From RGIG5612 sp045599965 (GTDB lineage Bacteria > Bacillota > Clostridia > Lachnospirales > Lachnospiraceae), in contig JAZRXA010000021.1 in the NCBI GenBank assembly GCA_045599965.1, forward strand, positions 28,680-92,679: 64,000 bases of DNA. Direction: 5' to 3'. Positions 6,863 to 14,751 of the stretch are shown here, piece by piece. The first letter of the stretch is position 1. Each line of letters opens with the position of its first letter. Under the pieces are notes generated by a model that was given only the letters and a program-made list of their open reading frames with translations, ran no database searches and was not told the origin of the DNA. Position numbers and translations under genes: made by a program.

Positions 6863-8833
6863 ATGGATAAATCAGTCAGAATAAAAGAATTAATTGAAAT
6901 ATTAAATAAAGCTTGCAAGGCTTATTATAAAGACGACATAGAAATTATGTCTAATGTAGAGTATGACGAGCTTTATGATGAACTTGTTATGCTTGAAAAT
7001 GAAACAGGGCTAATTTATTCAAACTCTCCAACTCAAAATGTCGGCTATGAATCTGCTGAAAGCCTAGCTAAAGAGCGTCACGAAAGTCCTATGCTTTCTT
7101 TAGACAAAACGAAAGAGCCGTCATATCTTGCAGATTTTTTAGGTGATCAAATCGGTCTTTTATCTTGGAAATTAGATGGGCTTACAATTGTTCTTACTTA
7201 TGAAAACGGAACGCTTATTAAAGCTGTTACAAGAGGAAATGGCGAAATTGGAGAAGTTGTGACCAACAATGCAAAGACTTTTGTAAACATTCCTCTTAAT
7301 ATTCCTTATAAAGGAAAACTTGTAGTTAGAGGTGAAGCTGTAATTAAATATTCTGATTTTGAAAAAATTAATGAGAAAATTAGTGAGGCTGATGCTAAAT
7401 ATAAAAATCCAAGAAACCTTTGCTCAGGTTCAGTAAGACAATTAGATCCAACTATTACGGCAAGTAGAAAAGTTAATGTTTTAATTTTCTCACTTGAAAG
7501 CACCGATGAAGATGGAGAATATGTTGTTAATTTTAATAACTCAAATGAAAATAAATTTTTATGGTTAGTAAAACAAGGTTTTGAAATAGTACCATACAAG
7601 AAAGTTACTTCCAAAACCATAGAAAATTCTATAAAAGAATATTCAAAAGAAATTGAATCTTTTAATATTCCTTCTGATGGTTTAGTTCTTTTAATGGATG
7701 ATATTGAATATGGAAAGAGTCTTGGAAGGACTGCAAAGTTTCCTAGAAACGCTATGGCCTTTAAATGGAAAGATGAACTTGCTACAACTAAGCTTTTAGA
7801 TGTTGAGTGGTCACCTTCGAGAACTGGACTTATAAATCCTGTTGCTATTTTTGAAAGCGTTGAATTAGAAGGAACTACTGTCAGTAGAGCATCTTTACAT
7901 AATTTAAGTATTATTGAAGGATTAAAATTAGGAATTGGCGATACAATAACTGTTTATAAGGCTAATATGATTATCCCTCAAATTAAAGATAATCTTACTA
8001 TGAAAAATGATCTTGTACCTACTAAGATTTGCCCTGCATGCGGTGGCCCAACTGTAATAAAAAATGATAACGATGTTAAAACTTTAATATGTCCGAATCC
8101 AGAATGTCCTGCTAAAAAAATTAAATCATTCGTTGATTTCGTAAGTAGAAACGCAATGAATATCGAAGGCATTTCAGAAGAAACATTAGAAAAATTTATA
8201 GGACTTGGATTTATTAATAATTTTGCTGATATTTATAAATTAGAGCAGTATAAAGAGCGTATTACAACTATGAGTGGATTTGGTGATAAGTCCTATGAAA
8301 ATATTATTAATTCAGTTAATCAATCTCGTAATACACAATGCTTTAGAGTTCTTAATGCGCTTGGAATTTTAGGAATTGGCCCTGCTAATGCAAAAGTTAT
8401 TTCTAAATATTTTAATTATGATTTTAATAAAATTAGAAATGCATCATTTAATGATTTGATTTCAATTGATGGTATAGGTGATGTTCTTGCAAAAGCGATT
8501 GTTGATTATTTTAACGATTACAATAATAATTTAATAGTTGACGAATTATTAAATGAAGTTAAAATTGAAATAACTGCGGAACATGAAGATAAGGACAAAT
8601 TAAAAGGACTTAACTTTGTTATTACTGGTTCATTAGAAACTTATGAAAACAGAGATGCGCTTAAAACTGAAATTGAAAATTTTGGTGGAAAAGTTTCTGG
8701 AAGTGTATCTACTAAGACAAGCTATTTAATTAATAACGATATATTAAGTAATTCTTCTAAAAATAAGAGTGCCAAAGAACTTGGTATTCCAATTATTACT
8801 GAACAAGAGTATATAGAAAAGTTTAAAAATTAA
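6863..8833 (+). CDS. ligA: NAD+-dependent DNA ligase LigA
   Basis: This 656-residue enzyme seals nicks in replication and repair using NAD+. The AMP-accepting lysine is K103 in the KLDG motif. The N-terminal Ia region, OB fold, four-cysteine zinc finger (CPAC...CPNPEC), helix-hairpin-helix repeats and C-terminal BRCT domain (about 580-656) appear in the standard order. The length matches the family (about 650-670). It is followed after 9 bases by metA, with which it is probably co-transcribed. Confidence 0.97.
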   Translation: MDKSVRIKELIEILNKACKAYYKDDIEIMSNVEYDELYDELVMLENETGLIYSNSPTQNVGYESAESLAKERHESPMLSLDKTKEPSYLADFLGDQIGLLSWKLDGLTIVLTYENGTLIKAVTRGNGEIGEVVTNNAKTFVNIPLNIPYKGKLVVRGEAVIKYSDFEKINEKISEADAKYKNPRNLCSGSVRQLDPTITASRKVNVLIFSLESTDEDGEYVVNFNNSNENKFLWLVKQGFEIVPYKKVTSKTIENSIKEYSKEIESFNIPSDGLVLLMDDIEYGKSLGRTAKFPRNAMAFKWKDELATTKLLDVEWSPSRTGLINPVAIFESVELEGTTVSRASLHNLSIIEGLKLGIGDTITVYKANMIIPQIKDNLTMKNDLVPTKICPACGGPTVIKNDNDVKTLICPNPECPAKKIKSFVDFVSRNAMNIEGISEETLEKFIGLGFINNFADIYKLEQYKERITTMSGFGDKSYENIINSVNQSRNTQCFRVLNALGILGIGPANAKVISKYFNYDFNKIRNASFNDLISIDGIGDVLAKAIVDYFNDYNNNLIVDELLNEVKIEITAEHEDKDKLKGLNFVITGSLETYENRDALKTEIENFGGKVSGSVSTKTSYLINNDILSNSSKNKSAKELGIPIITEQEYIEKFKN

Positions 8834-8842
8834 AGGTGAGTT

Positions 8843-9754
8843 ATGCCAATTAAAGTGCAACATGATCTTCCTGCAAGATCAGTAATTGAAAAAGAAAATA
8901 TTTTTATTATGGACGAGACTAGAGCACTTTCTCAGGATATTCGTCCTCTTGAAATTGTGCTTTTAAATTTAATGCCGCTTAAAGAGGATACTGAAATTCA
9001 AATTATTCGTTCACTTTCAAATACACCTTTACAAGTTAATCTTACTTTTATGATTCCTTCTGGTCATAAATCTAAGAATACTGCTATTTCTCATTTAAAT
9101 CAGTTTTATTGTCATTTTGATGATATTAAAGATAGAAAATTTGATGGTTTAATTGTTACAGGTGCGCCTTTAGAACTTTTAGATTTTGAATCAGTCGATT
9201 ATTGGGGCGAATTAAAGCAGATAATGGATTGGGCCGACAATAATGTTACATCAACTTTATATCTTTGTTGGGGTGCTCAAGCAGCTTTATATCATTTTTA
9301 TGGTCTTAAAAAATATAAATTAAGACAAAAAGTTTCTGGTATATATTCTCATGAAGTTCATCACAGAAAATGCCCATTAGTAAGAGGTTTTGATGATGTA
9401 TTTTTAGCACCTCATTCTAGATATACTGAAATTAAACCAGAGCATATTGCAAAGATTTCTGATTTAGTTGTTTTAGCTGACTCTAAGCATGCTGGAGTAT
9501 TTTTAACTATGTCTAAAGATGGTAAAAGAATTTTCGTAATGGGTCATCCTGAGTATGATAGAAACACTTTAGATCAAGAGTATAAAAGAGATGTCAAAAA
9601 AGGATTAAATCCTAAACTTCCTAAAAATTATTATCCAAATAATAATCCTGATAATAAGCCATTACTTACATGGAGAGCTCATGCAAATACTTTATATTCA
9701 AATTGGCTTAATTATTATGTATATCAAGCAACACCTTTTGACTTAAACAAATGA
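8843..9754 (+). CDS. metA: Homoserine O-acetyltransferase (MetA family, acetyl-CoA type)
   Basis: A 303-residue MetA-family protein catalysing the first committed step of methionine synthesis. The catalytic cysteine is C142 (YLCWGAQ). Residue 111, which decides the acyl donor in this family (Gly for succinyl-CoA, Glu for acetyl-CoA), is Glu here in TGAPLELLDF, so acetylation is predicted. The MetA C-terminal part (HPEYDRNTLDQEY) is present. The start has an AAAGGTGAG site. No SAM riboswitch or T-box leader lies upstream because it sits in the ligA transcript. Confidence 0.93.
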   Translation: MPIKVQHDLPARSVIEKENIFIMDETRALSQDIRPLEIVLLNLMPLKEDTEIQIIRSLSNTPLQVNLTFMIPSGHKSKNTAISHLNQFYCHFDDIKDRKFDGLIVTGAPLELLDFESVDYWGELKQIMDWADNNVTSTLYLCWGAQAALYHFYGLKKYKLRQKVSGIYSHEVHHRKCPLVRGFDDVFLAPHSRYTEIKPEHIAKISDLVVLADSKHAGVFLTMSKDGKRIFVMGHPEYDRNTLDQEYKRDVKKGLNPKLPKNYYPNNNPDNKPLLTWRAHANTLYSNWLNYYVYQATPFDLNK

Positions 9755-9796
9755 GTAGGGAAATTTACTTAAATTTTTCATAAAATTATTTTTATC

Positions 9797-9824
9797 TTGC
9801 AAAATTATTTTAAAAGTGTATAAT
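9797..9824 (+). promoter_or_regulatory. Promoter of the sipW/tasA-like pair
   Basis: TTGCAA (9797-9802) and TATAAT (9819-9824) are separated by 16 bases. The transcript would have an untranslated leader of about 130 bases before the ATG at 9965. Confidence 0.7.
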
Positions 9825-9847
9825 TTCAAATTACAAATCTGATTTTT

Positions 9848-9873
9848 CAACAATTCTTGTTGGGATCTCAACA
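9848..9873 (+). promoter_or_regulatory. Two mutually exclusive small hairpins in the sipW leader
   Basis: CAACAA (9848-9853) can pair with TTGTTG (9857-9862). The same TGTTG (9858-9862) can instead pair with CAACA (9869-9873). The alternatives share one arm, as in a switch or attenuator, but the stems are only five to six pairs, so the significance is uncertain. Confidence 0.3.
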
Positions 9874-9964
9874 CGATTTTCATTTTATTATTTAATTAAA
9901 TATTTTTTTCACTTTGCATTTCATATGCATTTCTATTAATTCTTTACCTACAAAGGAGGTATCT

Positions 9965-10546
9965 ATGGACACTTATTTCTTAAAAAAGATGTCAAAAATT
10001 ACTGCTAAGATTTTAGCAATTATCATTTGTATAATTTTAGGTTTAATAATTCTTATTAATATTTCTTTATGGTTTCATAGAACATTTAATAAAGATTCTT
10101 ACGGAAAGATTTTTGGTGTATATCCATTAATTGTTGAATCAAATTCTATGTATCCAATTTTCAAAAAAGGTGATTTAATTTTTTCTAAACCAATTAAAGC
10201 TGAAGAAATATCTAAAAACGATATTATTTCTTTCGAAAATATAAATTCTCCTAAAAAACAAATTGTTACTCATAGAATAAAGAGCATTTATTACGATGGT
10301 AAAATTAAAAAATTTATCACCAGAGGTGATGCTAATAATTTTGATGATGAATTTAAATTAAGTGGAAATTATATTCTTGGAAAATATGTTGGTAAGATTC
10401 CAAAATTAGGAGCGTTTATAGACCTTATTAGACAGCCTTTAACTTTAATTTTGATTTTTACTGTTGTAATTCTAGCTTATGTTTTAGGCTACTTAATTAT
10501 GAAAATGAAAAAGCAAAAAAATCAAAATTCAATAAAAAGTAATTAG
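9965..10546 (+). CDS. sipW: SipW-type (ER-type) signal peptidase I
   Basis: A 193-residue membrane protein with an N-terminal anchor (about 15-40), the serine in ESNSMYP, the histidine in VTHRI that replaces the usual lysine in ER-type enzymes, TRGDANN, and a C-terminal membrane segment with a basic tail. The Ser-His arrangement marks the SipW branch, which processes TasA/camelysin-like proteins. I chose the ATG at 9965 because AAAGGAGGT lies 5 bases upstream. A start at 9914 would add residues from the leader. The presumed substrate gene follows directly. Confidence 0.88.
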   Translation: MDTYFLKKMSKITAKILAIIICIILGLIILINISLWFHRTFNKDSYGKIFGVYPLIVESNSMYPIFKKGDLIFSKPIKAEEISKNDIISFENINSPKKQIVTHRIKSIYYDGKIKKFITRGDANNFDDEFKLSGNYILGKYVGKIPKLGAFIDLIRQPLTLILIFTVVILAYVLGYLIMKMKKQKNQNSIKSN

Positions 10547-10600
10547 TTATATATCGGGGTATGACGGTTTATATATAAAAAATCTTAGAAAGGAAAACAT

Positions 10601-11281
10601 ATGAAACGAAATAAAACTTACAAAATTCTAACTGGATTAACTTTGCTGACTCTTTTAACAACTACTGTTATTGGAAGTACTATGGCAAATTTCACATCTG
10701 CTTCTAGCTTAAGTGATAGTGCAAAAGTTGCAACATGTACTCTTAATGTAACTGGGTCAGATTTGTTTAATACTAAGTATCTTTCCGATGTTACTGAACT
10801 TGCACAGACTACAACTTATTCTATTAAATCTGATGTGAAAACTTTAGCACCCGGATCTAAAAATGAAATTGATTTAAAAGTTAATGGCTTAACTGAATTT
10901 TTAGTTGATGCAGCTTTTAGTCTCGATGTTGAATTAACAGGTGACTGGATAGACAACGAAGGCAATTTTTATTGTCCAATCCAATTTAAGCTCGTTAAAT
11001 ATGAACAAGGAAAAGATCCTGTAGTGTATGCTGTTGATGGCGCTTCTTATACAAGTAAAAAAGATTTACTTGATGCAATTAAACAAGTCATTGTTCATCA
11101 TGAAAGCTTTAAGGCCAACACAGCATATAAAGATTATATCCCTGTAAAAGTAGAGTGGAAGTGGCCATTTACAAGTTCAGAAGCAAATAATGCAAAAGAT
11201 ACTGCTTTAACAAGCAAAGCAACAAATAATCCAATCTCATTAACAATCAAATGTAATACTCAATTTACTCAAATTGATTAG
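10601..11281 (+). CDS. TasA/camelysin-like secreted protein with SipW-dependent signal peptide
   Basis: The 226-residue product has a basic N-terminus, a hydrophobic stretch and the TMANFTSASSLSDSA sequence typical of SipW-dependent signal peptides. The mature part has the beta-rich, threonine-rich character of TasA/camelysin-type proteins, which form matrix fibres or metalloprotease-like surface proteins in Bacillus. The match is to the class and not to TasA itself. It is co-transcribed with sipW and followed by its own terminator. Fibre formation is inference. The start has a GAAAGGA site. Confidence 0.75.
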   Translation: MKRNKTYKILTGLTLLTLLTTTVIGSTMANFTSASSLSDSAKVATCTLNVTGSDLFNTKYLSDVTELAQTTTYSIKSDVKTLAPGSKNEIDLKVNGLTEFLVDAAFSLDVELTGDWIDNEGNFYCPIQFKLVKYEQGKDPVVYAVDGASYTSKKDLLDAIKQVIVHHESFKANTAYKDYIPVKVEWKWPFTSSEANNAKDTALTSKATNNPISLTIKCNTQFTQID

Positions 11282-11313
11282 TGTGTTCCTCCCGTAATAA
11301 TATATAAATTGTA

Positions 11314-11346
11314 AGACCCTATGCATACCCATAGGGTCTAATTTTT
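11314..11346 (+). terminator. Intrinsic terminator of the sipW/tasA-like operon
   Basis: A perfect ten-pair stem AGACCCTATG/CATAGGGTCT (11314-11339) with a six-base loop is followed by AATTTTT. Confidence 0.88.
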
Positions 11347-11399
11347 GCTATATATTGGTTTTATTTTAATGGATTTATACAATATATTGGGGTGATTTG

Positions 11400-11428
11400 T
11401 TGACAATTTTGTGTAAAAATATTAAAAT
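11400..11428 (+). promoter_or_regulatory. Promoter of rny
   Basis: TTGACA (11400-11405) and TAAAAT (11423-11428) are separated by exactly 17 bases, after the terminator of the previous operon and 49 bases before the rny start. Confidence 0.8.
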
Positions 11429-11477
11429 ACATCTGTTGTATTGTACAATGAAAACTTAATAAGGAGGTGCTCCTCGT

Positions 11478-13031
11478 ATGGAAACTTGGTTAGCAATACT
11501 AATTGCTGTAGTTTGTTTCGTTGTTGGTGCAGCTCTTGCATGGAAATTCTCTGAAAAGAAAACTACTGAAGATTTTAAAAATAAAATCGGTAGTGCCGAA
11601 GAGAAGGCAAGAAGCATTATTGATGATGCTCTTAAAGCTGCTGAAACCAAGAAAAAAGAAGCTCTTATTGAGGTTAAAGAAGAATCTATTCGTGTTAAAA
11701 ACGAGCTAGAAAAAGAATCTAAAGAGCGTAGAAATGAATTACAGAAGTACGAGAAGAGAGTTCTTCAAAAAGAAGAGGCTGTTGATAAAAAGAATGAGCA
11801 ATTAGATAGATTGCAACAATCTTTAAATGATAAAACTGCTGATTTAGAAAAACAAAAAGAAGAACTAAAGGTTGTTAATGAACAACGTAAGAAAGAACTA
11901 GAAAGAATTTCTGGTTATACCTCCGAACAAGCAAAAGAGATTTTACTTGATAGTCTTAAAGAAGAAGTAGAACTCGATGCTGCAAAGATGATAAAAGAAT
12001 CTGAAGTTAGATCTAAAGAAGAAGCAGATAAAAAAGCTAAAGAATATATTGTTTCTGCTATACAACGTAGTGCTGCAGATCATGTTTCAGAATCTACTAT
12101 ATCAGTTGTGCAGTTGCCAAACGATGAAATGAAAGGCCGTATCATTGGTCGTGAAGGTAGAAATATTCGTGCATTGGAAACAATCACTGGTGTTGACCTT
12201 ATTATTGATGATACTCCTGAAGCTGTTATTTTATCAGGATTTGATCCTGTTAGAAGAGAAGTTGCTAGAATTGCTCTAGAAAAACTTATCGTTGATGGTA
12301 GAATTCATCCGGCAAGAATCGAAGAAACTGTAGAAAAAGCTCAAAAAGAAGTTGATAAAATCATTAAAGAAGCTGGTGAAAACGCAGTTCTTGAAGTTGG
12401 TGTACATGGTATTCACCCTGAACTTATTAAACTTCTTGGAAAGATGAAATACAGAACTAGCTACGGACAGAATGCACTTAAGCACTCTATAGAAGTTGCT
12501 ATTCTTTCAGGCTTATTAGCAAGTGAGATTGGATGTGACGTAAGAATTGCTAAAAGAGCAGGCCTTCTTCATGATATTGGAAAAGCAATTGACCATGAAA
12601 TTGAAGGTTCTCATATTCAAATCGGTGTTGATCTTTGTAAAAAATATAAAGAATCTCAAATCGTTATTAATTCTGTTGCATCTCACCATGGTGATGTTGA
12701 GCCGGAATCACTTATTGCATGCATAGTTGCCGCTTCTGATGCTATTAGTGCAGCTAGACCTGGTGCAAGACGTGAATCTCTCGATACTTATACTAATAGA
12801 CTTCAACAACTTGAAGATATTTGTAATGAGCAAAACGGCGTAGATAAATCTTTTGCTATTCAGGCAGGTAGAGAAATTAGAGTTATGGTTGTTCCTGAAA
12901 AGGTTAACGATGCTCAAATGGTTATTATGGGTAGGGATATTGTTAAGCGAATTGAAGATGAACTTGAATATCCTGGACAGATTAAAGTAAATATTATTCG
13001 TGAATCTAGAGTAACGGATATTGCTAAATAA
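11478..13031 (+). CDS. rny: Ribonuclease Y
   Basis: A 517-residue membrane-anchored endoribonuclease that initiates mRNA decay in Gram-positive bacteria. It has one N-terminal membrane segment (about 4-22), a long charged coiled coil (about 30-200), a KH domain with GRIIGREGRNIRALE (about 217-231) and an HD domain with LLHDIGKAIDHE. Length and order are standard. The Shine-Dalgarno GGAGG (11463-11467) is partly complementary to the CTCCTC right after it, so the site could be masked by a tiny hairpin. It is a single-gene unit with its own promoter and terminator. Confidence 0.97.
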   Translation: METWLAILIAVVCFVVGAALAWKFSEKKTTEDFKNKIGSAEEKARSIIDDALKAAETKKKEALIEVKEESIRVKNELEKESKERRNELQKYEKRVLQKEEAVDKKNEQLDRLQQSLNDKTADLEKQKEELKVVNEQRKKELERISGYTSEQAKEILLDSLKEEVELDAAKMIKESEVRSKEEADKKAKEYIVSAIQRSAADHVSESTISVVQLPNDEMKGRIIGREGRNIRALETITGVDLIIDDTPEAVILSGFDPVRREVARIALEKLIVDGRIHPARIEETVEKAQKEVDKIIKEAGENAVLEVGVHGIHPELIKLLGKMKYRTSYGQNALKHSIEVAILSGLLASEIGCDVRIAKRAGLLHDIGKAIDHEIEGSHIQIGVDLCKKYKESQIVINSVASHHGDVEPESLIACIVAASDAISAARPGARRESLDTYTNRLQQLEDICNEQNGVDKSFAIQAGREIRVMVVPEKVNDAQMVIMGRDIVKRIEDELEYPGQIKVNIIRESRVTDIAK

Positions 13032-13060
13032 TCTTTTACATAATTTCATTAACAATTATA

Positions 13061-13093
13061 AACAAGGCGTATTATTATACGTCTTGTTTTTTT
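13061..13093 (+). terminator. Intrinsic terminator of rny
   Basis: The arms AACAAGGCGTAT (13061-13072) and ATACGTCTTGTT (13077-13088) pair with one G-T wobble around TATT, followed by a T-run. Confidence 0.88.
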
Positions 13094-13108
13094 ATCTTTA
13101 AATTTAAC

Positions 13109-13137
13109 TTGTATTTGTATTAATTAAGTGTGATAAT
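13109..13137 (+). promoter_or_regulatory. Promoter of the aminotransferase gene
   Basis: TTGTAT (13109-13114) and GATAAT (13132-13137) are 17 bases apart. The ATG follows at 13166 after an AAGGAG site. Confidence 0.6.
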
Positions 13138-13165
13138 GTACAAAATTTATTTAAGGAGTGATTAC

Positions 13166-14365
13166 ATGTCACTAGAATTATCTAAAAAGGCTTTGGAAGT
13201 TAAATCTTCATCAACTTTGGAGATTACAGCTAAAGCCAAAGAAATGAAAAAGAATGGAATGGACGTTGTAGGTTTTGCCGCTGGAGAACCTGATTTTAAT
13301 ACACCTGAGCATATTTGCCTTGCTGCTAAGAGAGCAATAGATGATGGCTTTACTAAATATACTACTGCATCAGGTATCATTGAACTTAAAGAAGCAATAG
13401 CAAAGAAATTTAAGAATTATAACCATATTAACTATTCTCCTGAGCAAATTGTTATTTGTAATGGTGGAAAACATGTTTTAACTAATGTTTTTACAGCACT
13501 TATTAATCCTGGAGATGAGGTTATTATTCCTGCGCCTTATTGGCTTAGTTATCCTGAAATAGTTAAGCTTGCTGGCGGTGTACCAGTTATTGTAGAAGGA
13601 TCTAAAGAAACTTCATATAAGGTTAACGTTGACATGTTAGAGGAAGCCTTCACTCCAAAGACTAAGGCTTTCATCTTAAATTCACCTAATAATCCAACTG
13701 GTATGGTTTATGAAAAAGATGAACTAGAGAAAATTGCAGATTTTGCAATTTCACATGACATATATGTTATTTCTGATGAGATTTATGAAAATCTTTGCTA
13801 CGGAAAAGAAGAAGCTGTTAGTATTGCTTCATTAAATGATGAAATTTATAAAAGAACTATAACTGTTAATGGTTTGGCAAAAAGTTATGCTATGACTGGA
13901 TGGAGAATTGGTTATGCAGGCGCTCCTTTAGAAATTGCAAAAATTATGGGTAATGTTCAATCTCATCAAACTTCTAATCCAAATTCAATTGCTCAAATAG
14001 CTGCTCTTAAAGCAATTAGTGGTGACCAAACCTGTGTAAGAGAAATGAATGCTGCTTTTGATGAGCGACGTAAATATATTTATTCAAAACTAAATGAAAT
14101 TGACAATCTTAGTGCAATAGAACCTCAAGGTGCATTTTATCTATTTGTTGATATGTCTGAACTTATTGGTAAAAAATATTTTGGGCATGAAATTAACAAT
14201 GCTAAAGATTTTGCTAAATATTTATTAGAAGATTATCAAGTGGCTGTTATTCCATGTGATGATTTTGGTTTTGACGATCACTTTAGACTTTCTTATGCGA
14301 TTAGTGTCGCTCAAATAGATAAGGGTATGAGTAGAATCAAAGAGTTTTGCTCCAATATTGAGTAG
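13166..14365 (+). CDS. Class I/II PLP-dependent aminotransferase (aspartate aminotransferase type)
   Basis: The product is about 399 residues. Recognisable class I features are the cofactor/substrate loop GFAAGEPDFNTPEHI, the SPNNPTG motif, SDEIYENLCY, the PLP-lysine segment NGLAKSYAMTGWRIGY and the C-terminal FRLSYA arginine. This matches the AspC/AspB group that transfers amino groups between aspartate or aromatic amino acids and 2-oxoglutarate. I chose the ATG at 13166 because AAGGAGTG lies 6 bases upstream; a GTG at 13130 lies inside the promoter. It has its own promoter and no clear terminator. A tRNA T-arm fragment follows the stop directly. Confidence 0.9.
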   Translation: MSLELSKKALEVKSSSTLEITAKAKEMKKNGMDVVGFAAGEPDFNTPEHICLAAKRAIDDGFTKYTTASGIIELKEAIAKKFKNYNHINYSPEQIVICNGGKHVLTNVFTALINPGDEVIIPAPYWLSYPEIVKLAGGVPVIVEGSKETSYKVNVDMLEEAFTPKTKAFILNSPNNPTGMVYEKDELEKIADFAISHDIYVISDEIYENLCYGKEEAVSIASLNDEIYKRTITVNGLAKSYAMTGWRIGYAGAPLEIAKIMGNVQSHQTSNPNSIAQIAALKAISGDQTCVREMNAAFDERRKYIYSKLNEIDNLSAIEPQGAFYLFVDMSELIGKKYFGHEINNAKDFAKYLLEDYQVAVIPCDDFGFDDHFRLSYAISVAQIDKGMSRIKEFCSNIE

Positions 14366-14381
14366 AGGGTTCAAGTCCCAC
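14366..14381 (+). other. tRNA T-arm-like fragment after the aminotransferase stop
   Basis: AGGGTTCAAGTCCCAC follows the stop codon directly and matches the T-arm of the tRNA-Leu 120 bases downstream (GTGGGTTCAAGTCCCAC) over about 15 bases. Nothing else of a tRNA is present. It may be a remnant of a duplicated or recombined tRNA tail. Confidence 0.5.
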
Positions 14382-14428
14382 TATTTTACTTGAAATTTTA
14401 AGAATATTTTTATAATATATATAAGCTT

Positions 14429-14511
14429 GCAGGTGTGGCGGAATGGCAGACGCACCAGACTCAAAATCTGGCGAGGGCAACCTTGTGTGGGTTCAAGTCC
14501 CACCACCTGCA
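14429..14511 (+). tRNA. tRNA-Leu (anticodon CAA)
   Basis: The acceptor stem GCAGGTG pairs with CACCTGC. The anticodon stem CCAGA/TCTGG encloses CTCAAAA, giving anticodon CAA, which reads UUG leucine codons. A long variable arm (class II) and the T-arm GTGGG-TTCAAGT-CCCAC complete the fold. CCA is not encoded; the discriminator is A14511. A perfect terminator follows. The last 17 bases of the gene plus 3 flanking bases are repeated at 14641-14660. Confidence 0.95.
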
Positions 14512-14518
14512 TAAAAAT

Positions 14519-14545
14519 AAAGAGTGTCAGTGACACTCTTTTTTC
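14519..14545 (+). terminator. Intrinsic terminator after tRNA-Leu
   Basis: A near-perfect palindrome, AAGAGTGTCA-g-TGACACTCTT, followed by a T-run, starts 8 bases after the tRNA. Because of the one-base centre, the real loop will be slightly larger. Confidence 0.85.
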
Positions 14546-14548
14546 TTT

Positions 14549-14660
14549 TATGAGTAAGAAAGTGAGACTTGAATAAGGAAGATTCAAGCACAAAAGCGCG
14601 AAGAATCTGACGCGGCCTGAAAGGCACGAAGTGCCGGCGGAAGTCCCACCACCTGCATAA
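14549..14660 (+). repeat. tRNA-Leu tail repeat with structured GC-rich insert
   Basis: Positions 14641-14660 repeat exactly 20 bases of the tRNA-Leu 3' end (14495-14514). The bases between the terminator and this copy hold a stem CTTGAAT/ATTCAAG (14568-14588), an AGATTC/GAATCT pairing, and GGCAC-GAA-GTGCC (14623-14635) in a GC-rich patch unlike the surrounding DNA. No protein-coding signal is seen. It resembles in layout the E. coli tyrT operon repeats, which also carry the last 19 bases of their tRNA, but the sequence is unrelated as far as I can tell. Confidence 0.6.
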
Positions 14661-14677
14661 CAAAACTTGTATATTTT

Positions 14678-14706
14678 TTTGCTAATATAACAAAATATGT
14701 TATAAT
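14678..14706 (+). promoter_or_regulatory. Promoter of the zinc-ribbon protein gene
   Basis: A TATAAT (14701-14706) lies 16-17 bases after TTTGCT/TTGCTA (14678-14684). The ATG is at 14752 after a CGGAGG site. Confidence 0.6.
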
Positions 14707-14751
14707 ATACGAGTAAAAATGTATATTTACATACTAACGGAGGTATATTAA

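Noticed and set aside
8834..8842. SAM riboswitch or T-box before metA
   Set aside because: Only 9 bases separate ligA and metA, leaving no room for a leader.
9755..9790. Terminator after metA (AAATTT-ACTT-AAATTT)
   Set aside because: Only an AT stem of six pairs; too weak to call, though something must end the ligA-metA transcript before the sipW promoter.
14381..14593. Minus-strand reading frame over tRNA-Leu with VVGLEPTQ
   Set aside because: It is the antisense of a tRNA gene and its terminator, a well-known spurious protein; no ribosome site.
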